64,000 nt of DNA from Sambucus nigra (taxonomy: Eukaryota > Streptophyta > Magnoliopsida > Dipsacales > Adoxaceae), in contig OX422214.1 in assembly GCA_949130495.1 (NCBI GenBank), positions 258,296,187-258,360,186 of the forward strand, given 5' to 3'. Of this stretch, positions 59,572 through 64,000 are shown one piece after another (the stretch's first letter is position 1; each line of letters starts with the position of its first letter). The translations under genes and the position numbers were made by a program. The notes under the pieces were generated by a model, which saw nothing but the letters and a program-made list of their open reading frames with translations, was not told the DNA's origin and did not search any database.

Positions 59572-60739
59572 CTAAAGAGTACCTGGTAAAAACAACTCTG
59601 GATAACGCTTGCGCATCTCATCCTCGCACTCCCATGTGGACTCCTCGGCATTATGATGCCGCCACTGAACACGTACTAATGGTACTATCTTTGACCTCAG
59701 TTTTCGCTCGCTTTGGTCCAAAATAGCAATCGGCCCCTCCTTGTAGGAACTATTTGGCTGAAGGTCAATGTCCTAAAAAACAATGTGGGTATGGGACAAA
59801 TCATCCCTAAGGTATCTCCTTAGCGAGGAAATAACACATCATGGATTCTATGTAAGTACTCCGGTAACCCAAGTTTGTATGCGACTGGCCCAATCCTCTC
59901 GATGATAGGAAATGGCCCCACGTATCTTGGTGCCAGTTTTCTTTTCTTTACAAAACGCATGATCCCCTTCATCGGAGATACTCTGAGTAACACCTGGTCT
60001 CCCACCTTGAATTCTCTGAAGAACCTCTTGGCATCAGCATAGCTCTTCTGTCGGTCCTAAGCTACCCGAATGCGACTTCGTATCAACTCAATCCTTATCG
60101 AAGTGTCCTGAATCACTTTCGGTCCAAGGAGTTTGTTATCCCCCACCTCTAACCAACATGCTGGGGAACGACAAGGTCTACTGTATAACGCCTCAAATGG
60201 AGCCATGCCAATGGTGAACTGGTAGGAGTTATTATAAGCAAACTCCACCAGTGGAAGGTACTGCTCCCATCCACCTCCAAAGTCTAGGATGCACATACGC
60301 AACATGTCCTCCAATATCTGATTTATCCGCTCGGTTTGCCCATCAGTCTGCGGGTGATAAGCCGTACTCAACCGCAACTCCGTACCCATGGACTCTTGGA
60401 AACTCTCCCAAAATCGTGAGACAAATATCTTATCTTGGTCAGACACGATATTTAGAGGCACACCGTGAAGTCTCACTATTTCTGCAATAAATATCTGGGC
60501 ATACTGTCCCGTAGTGTAATCTGTCCTCACGGGTATAAAATGAGCAACTTTGGTCAACCTATCCACAATTACCCATATGGAGTCATGACCCCTCTGTGAC
60601 GTAGGTAATCCCGTGATAAAGTCCATGGATATGCTCTCCCATATCCACGTCGAAACCTCTAATGGCTGTAGAAGTCGTGCCGATTTCTGATGATCCACCT
60701 TTACTAGCTGACAAGTGGCGCATTTAGAAACGAACACGG
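59572..60739 (-). pseudogene. Tekay integrase and chromodomain tail
   Basis: Minus strand. Starts inside the zinc finger (DVAVFVSKCATCQLVK, both Cys of CxxC kept, about 60730). The DDE core follows: SMDFITGLP (first Asp), NIVSDQDKIF (second Asp) and HPQTDGQTERINQ (Glu, about 60345), then LPLVEFAYNNSYQ and EALYSRPCRSP. After a stop near 60057, GDQVLLRVSPMKGIMRF and YVGPFPIIERIGPVAYKL (about 59920) follow. Finally, in another frame, WRHHNAEESTWECEDEMR, KRYPELF is the end of a chromodomain (about 59655-59590), with a TAG stop at 59572-59574. The RT, protease and gag that should precede it are deleted; LTR3 is fused directly at 60740. Confidence 0.88.
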
Positions 60740-61590
60740 CGACATCATCAAAAGATACATTTCGTATATGAAATTCATCCGATAACATTCTACATGCAAT
60801 CCCTATATCATATTATGAATTCTACCTCCAATTTCATGGGTTTTCATCAAACTTCCAAAATAAGACAAATATTAAATTCTAAGCTTGGAAGAAACATTCG
60901 TTTTAAATTAATGTAATTAAACCACTTGCCTTAGATGTTCTGATTTGATGTTGAAGAATTTAATGTTGATTCTCCTCCCTCTCTCTACAATTTCTTCCAA
61001 AGATGGTGATGGTGGCTAGGGTTTCCTTTTTGGAACTTCTTCCAACTCCTCCCTATAACTCCCGTAGCCCTCTAACTTCCCAAATGCTGATAATGGATTA
61101 GTGGGTTCTTTTCTAATATAAAAATAACCTCTAAAATTCGTGGGTTTTAATTCCCCTATTTTTAAAATTACCAAACTACCCTTTTGGGTTGCCGGTGTGG
61201 CCTAAAAATGTCCTGGGACCCAAACTAAACCCCCGGCTAGTGTTTTCTAACTATTTTGATCCTTCTGAACACGTTGGCGCACTCAAAGTGACCATTAGGT
61301 TGATAAAAATAAAAATCACTTTTTAATTTAATTAATTACGTTCCTGACGCGACTGACACGCGCGTCCCAATTAAATTTTTCAAATTGTCGTATATCTACC
61401 TCGTGACAATTTAGATATCATCAATACTCGTGTATTACCATACATACTCGGAAATAATAAATTTTTAACATCATAATAAAATACCAACTCACATCTCGTT
61501 AGTATTTATACCCGGATTAATTTCCAATTAATTCTCATTTAATTCAATTAATCCCTTAAATAAATATCAATAAAATTACGGGGTATTACA
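60740..61590 (-). repeat. Tekay LTR3 (partial)
   Basis: Corresponds to 58683-59529 of LTR2, beginning at acatcatcaaaagatac. It is more diverged from LTR2 than LTR1's matching segment is. The first about 2 kb (plus coordinates) of the LTR is missing; the junction with integrase falls on shared bases gacatc, a microhomology. Confidence 0.88.
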
Positions 61591-62403
61591 GTAATATCAC
61601 ATAATCCTCTAATATCTGCTTCATCCACAAAAGTTGCTTGCAATAACTCCCGACGGCTATGTACTCAGCCTCCGTAGTGGACAAAGAGATGGAGTTTTGC
61701 TTCTTTCTCAACCAAGAGTAGAACCAAAGAAGAAACACCCACCAGAAGTGCTCCTATATCCATCTGCATCCCCAGCCCAATCGACATTCGAATAGGCGGA
61801 TAAATGGTCACTGGTATCAAAGGAATACCAAATGCTAAGTGAGAGAGTCCCACTCACGTATTTGATAATACGTTTAAGAGAGAGTAAATGTGACTTTTTC
61901 GGGGATGCCTGATATCGCGTACAGACTCCAATACTAAAGGCCATGGCGGGACGACTGGCAGTCAAGTAGAGAAGACTACCTATCATACTCCGATACAAGG
62001 TTTGCTCTACGTCCTTACCCTAAGTGTCCTTAATAAGCTTAGTTGAGGTACCCATCGGTGTACGTGCATGCTTAGGGGAGTCTAGACCAAATTTTTTCAT
62101 AAGGTCTCTAGCATAATTGGATTGGGAGATGATCATCCCATCCTCTAGCTGATGAACCTAAAGACAAAGGAAGAAAGTAAGCTCACCAACCATGCTCATT
62201 TCAAACTCACTCTTCATCTCCTCCTCAAAGTACTGAGCATCCTGGGAGCACGTGGATCCAAAGATTATGTCGTCCATATAGAATTGGGCAACCAAAATAG
62301 CACCGTCATATCTCCTGATGAACAACATTATATTAAATCCCCCTCTCTTGAAGCCATGGGCTAAGAGATAGGAAGTAAGCCTCTTGTACCAAGCACGGGG
62401 TGC
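61591..62403 (-). pseudogene. SIRE-like copia RT C-terminus and RNase H N-terminal half
   Basis: Minus strand. APRAWYKRLTSYLLAHGFKR (62400-62340) continues the RT after a TAA in place of Gln. The catalytic motif reads AQFYMDDIIFGST (about 62270, both Asp kept), then FEMSMVGELTFFLCLQV and the SPKHARTPMGTSTKL linker (about 62060). SMIGSLLYLTASRP and CTRYQASPKKSH follow, then YSNVDWAGDADGYRSTSGG (first RNase H Asp, about 61790), SISLSTTEAEYIAVGSYCKQ (about 61690) and LEDYV. Then the Tekay insertion begins. A stop near 62022 and one near 61708 are seen. Motifs fit the SIRE/Maximus branch of plant copia. Confidence 0.85.
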
Positions 62404-62739
62404 TTACTTCAAACCATATAAGGCATTCCTCAGATAGTAGACATGATCAGGGTGTTTAGGGTCTTCAAACCCTTTTGGTTGTTCCACGTAAATCTCCTCC
62501 TGCAGAATGCCATTCAGAATGGCACTCTTGACATCCATCTGATATAACTTGAAGCACAAATGACATGCGATGGCGAGTAGTAAGCGAACAGACTCAATCC
62601 TCACAACAGGAGCGAATGTCTCATCAAAATCTACACCCTCAATCTGTGTGTAGCCTTGAAAGACCAACCTAGCCTTATTTTGGATAATAGTACCAGTATC
62701 ATCGACCTTATTCTTGAAGATCCACTTGGTATCTATCAC
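62404..62739 (-). pseudogene. SIRE-like copia reverse transcriptase N-terminal half
   Basis: Open minus-strand stretch of about 111 codons with the copia RT blocks TKWIFKNKVDDTGTI, NKARLVFQGYTQIEGVDF, DETFAPVVRIESVRLLLAI, LYQMDVKSAILNGILQEEIYV (first catalytic Asp in QMDVKSA, about 62545) and ends HVYYLRNALYGLK followed by TAA. Residue changes from the usual AQGY (FQGY) and KSAFLNG (KSAILNG) are mild. It continues with the next feature as one pol frame. Confidence 0.88.
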
Positions 62740-63522
62740 ATTTGTCTCACTAGGTCAGGGGACCAGTTCCCAGACATCATTCTTTTTAAATTAAATCAAC
62801 TCATCCTGCATAGCACGTAACCAGTGTTCACCTTTGAGTGCTTCCTTATAGTTCTTGGGCTTGACTTTGGACGTGTAGCAAACATGTCTAACAATGTTCT
62901 CTAGTTGAGCATGAGTCATGACCCCTGGGGTGGGATCTCCTAGAATAGTATAAGGATAATGACTCTTGCGAACCCAAGCAGGAGTGTCCCCTAAGTCAGA
63001 AATGGGATCCACTTTGGGCATGGGAGGCAAAATGGGATCATCAGTAGAAAGTGCGTTACCCTCACCCAAAAGGTTAGAATCAATAAACGCAGTGGTTCAT
63101 CATCTTTCACGGTGACATTTATTGACTACATAACCTTAGAGCTATTTAGGTTATACACCCGATAACCTCTAGTGGACGATGAATAACCTAAAAATATCCC
63201 CTCGTCGCTCCGAGAGTCGAACTTTCCTAATTGATCTCTATCCCGTAGGATGTACCATTTGCTCCCAAATAAATGGAAATATGAAAGGTTAGGCTTCTTT
63301 TAATCCACAATTCGTAGGGCGTCATAAGTGTGTGTGGACGAAGATATACCCTATTTACCGTATGGCATGCGGTAGACACCACCTTTGCCCAAAATCTTCT
63401 TGCAACTTTACTACCCAAAAGCATAGATCTAACCATCTCCTGAATCGTCTGATCCTTCCTCTCAACAATCCTATTTTTTCGAAGAGTCCTAACAGATGAA
63501 AATTCGTGTTTGATTCCGAGGC
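62740..63522 (-). pseudogene. SIRE-like copia integrase C-terminus and IN-RT linker
   Basis: Minus strand. After damage around 63440-63520, MVRSMLLGSKVARRFWAKVVSTACHTVNRVYLR (read in two parts, 63436-63340) and PYELWIKRSL are the end of the integrase core (usual E-V-TA-Y--NR--LR). The linker holds DPISDLGDTPAWVRKSHY (about 63015), the IENIVRH-like LENIVRHVCYTS, and FKVKPKNYKEALKGEHWLRAMQDEL-type sequence (about 62880-62795), typical of the SIRE linker just before RT. Frame changes lie near 63226, 63070 and 62760. Confidence 0.75.
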
Positions 63523-64000
63523 TATTAAAGGAAAAGATCTACTTTTGCTTTTTTAAACTCAATGTCGTTGTCACTACGTATTCTATTGATACTGACACCA
63601 TATTGATTTTGCAGCACACGGCATTTGGTCGTAAGAAAGTCCACAACGTCATATTTCTCTCCCAGAAAACCTAGAATCGAGTAGGGTGAGAAATCATCTA
63701 CCATCATGAGAATGTACCTATTACCACCTAAACTCTCAGTACAAGTCGGACCCATAAGATCCATATGTATCAACTCAAGGACGCGTGAGGTGGTAATGGA
63801 ATTCAACTTCTAATAGGGGCTACGAATTTACTTTCCCAACTGATAGGATCCACAAACTGTGAAATTTGGCTTTGCAAGTGATGGCAAGCCACGTACTAGG
63901 TCCTTTTTAACTAACTTTTCCAAATCTCAAAAATTCAAATGACCTAGACATTGATGCCACAGGTCCATAGAAGTGACCATGGCGCTGTTGTAGACAAATG
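63523..64000 (-). pseudogene. SIRE-like copia GAG-pre-integrase zinc finger and integrase core (runs off the window)
   Basis: Minus strand from the right edge. MDLWHQCLGHLNF (about 63970) followed by DLEKLVKKDLVRGLPSLAKP is the pre-integrase zinc-binding region with both His; the CxxC pair is altered (CGSY, second Cys to Tyr). After a stop, LELIHMDLMGPT (first catalytic Asp, about 63765) and GGNRYILMMVDDFS follow, then RIRSDNDIEFKKAK (second Asp and Glu region, about 63560). The second-Asp motif RSDNDIEF replaces the usual RSDHGREF. The 5' part of the element lies beyond 64000. Confidence 0.82.

Larger units (their letters stand above)
52722..61590 (-). mobile_element. Compound Tekay-type chromovirus insertion (LTR-gag-LTR-IN-LTR)
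   Basis: Left end TGTGACACCCCG at 52722, right end GGGGTATTACA at 61590, flanked by gtgat (52717-52721) and gtaat (61591-61595), a near-identical TSD. Inside, in minus orientation: LTR3 fragment (60740-61590), integrase/chromodomain tail (59572-60739), complete LTR2 (56647-59529), PBS and gag (56646-55465), LTR1 lacking its last 137 bases (52722-55464). It therefore looks like two tandem, internally deleted copies sharing the middle LTR, produced by unequal recombination plus illegitimate deletions. Tekay/Del lineage by integrase, PBS and chromodomain end. Confidence 0.88.

Noticed and set aside
1..64000. tRNA or rRNA genes
   Set aside because: Only tRNA-complementary primer-binding sites (30742-30760, 41047-41058, 56633-56644) were found, not tRNA genes.

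Overview
This window is repeat-dense plant nuclear DNA. Essentially everything recognisable is a transposable element, and most are nested inside one another. I see no intact host gene, tRNA, rRNA or CRISPR array. The DNA is AT-rich. It contains plant-specific retrotransposon lineages (Tat, Athila, SIRE-like copia, Tekay chromovirus, and a LARD), a Helitron, a hAT MITE, a CACTA end with a Ptta/En/Spm-type gene remnant, and plant tRNA-type primer-binding sites. This points to heterochromatic or intergenic DNA of an angiosperm, probably a eudicot; the species cannot be named from sequence alone. Six element boundaries were fixed by target-site duplications (TSDs) read directly from the sequence.

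Left third (1-20989). A plus-strand LTR remnant lies at 846-1481. A 15.7-kb Tat-lineage Ty3/gypsy element (1817-17527, minus strand, TSD gctag) follows. Its 3' LTR is interrupted by a 1.15-kb solo LTR (2888-4040, TSD ctaaa). Its degenerate gag-pol runs from 16281 down to 9899. Between pol and the 3' LTR it carries, in ANTISENSE, a multi-exon plant-mobile-domain (PMD) gene remnant (5082-9402) with at least four GT-AG introns, one of which holds a ten-copy 56-bp hairpin repeat. A second solo LTR of the same family sits at 18642-19770 (TSD ccaac).

Middle (20990-34253). An 11.3-kb Athila element (20995-32257, minus strand, TSD ctagt, tRNA-Asp PBS) has gag, protease, RT, an integrase reduced to its C-terminal tail, and a third ORF resembling plant 'putative transposon protein' (Transposase_32-like) sequences.

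34254-47794 is a non-coding LARD-type element (TSD ttgat, initiator-tRNA-Met PBS, LTRs about 3.7-3.8 kb, 3.0-kb internal domain). Its 5' LTR was later hit by a 2.6-kb Helitron and a 425-bp hAT MITE.

Right end (48410-64000). A CACTA end at 48410 is followed by a SIRE-like copia element running from its inferred 3' LTR (50017-50969) beyond the right edge. Its RNase H gene is split by a compound Tekay insertion (52722-61590) of structure LTR-gag-LTR-IN-LTR, flanked by gtgat/gtaat. The inferred order of events is CACTA, then copia, then Tekay.

The protein regions I examined carry nonsense or frameshift changes, and several catalytic or zinc-binding residues are lost, so these are fossils or parasites of intact relatives elsewhere. 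The two observations I would follow first are the intron-containing antisense PMD gene with its hairpin array, and the recurrence of short palindromic clusters built on GGTTCG/TTCGAA/CGGTCCG cores in LTRs of several unrelated retrotransposon lineages.
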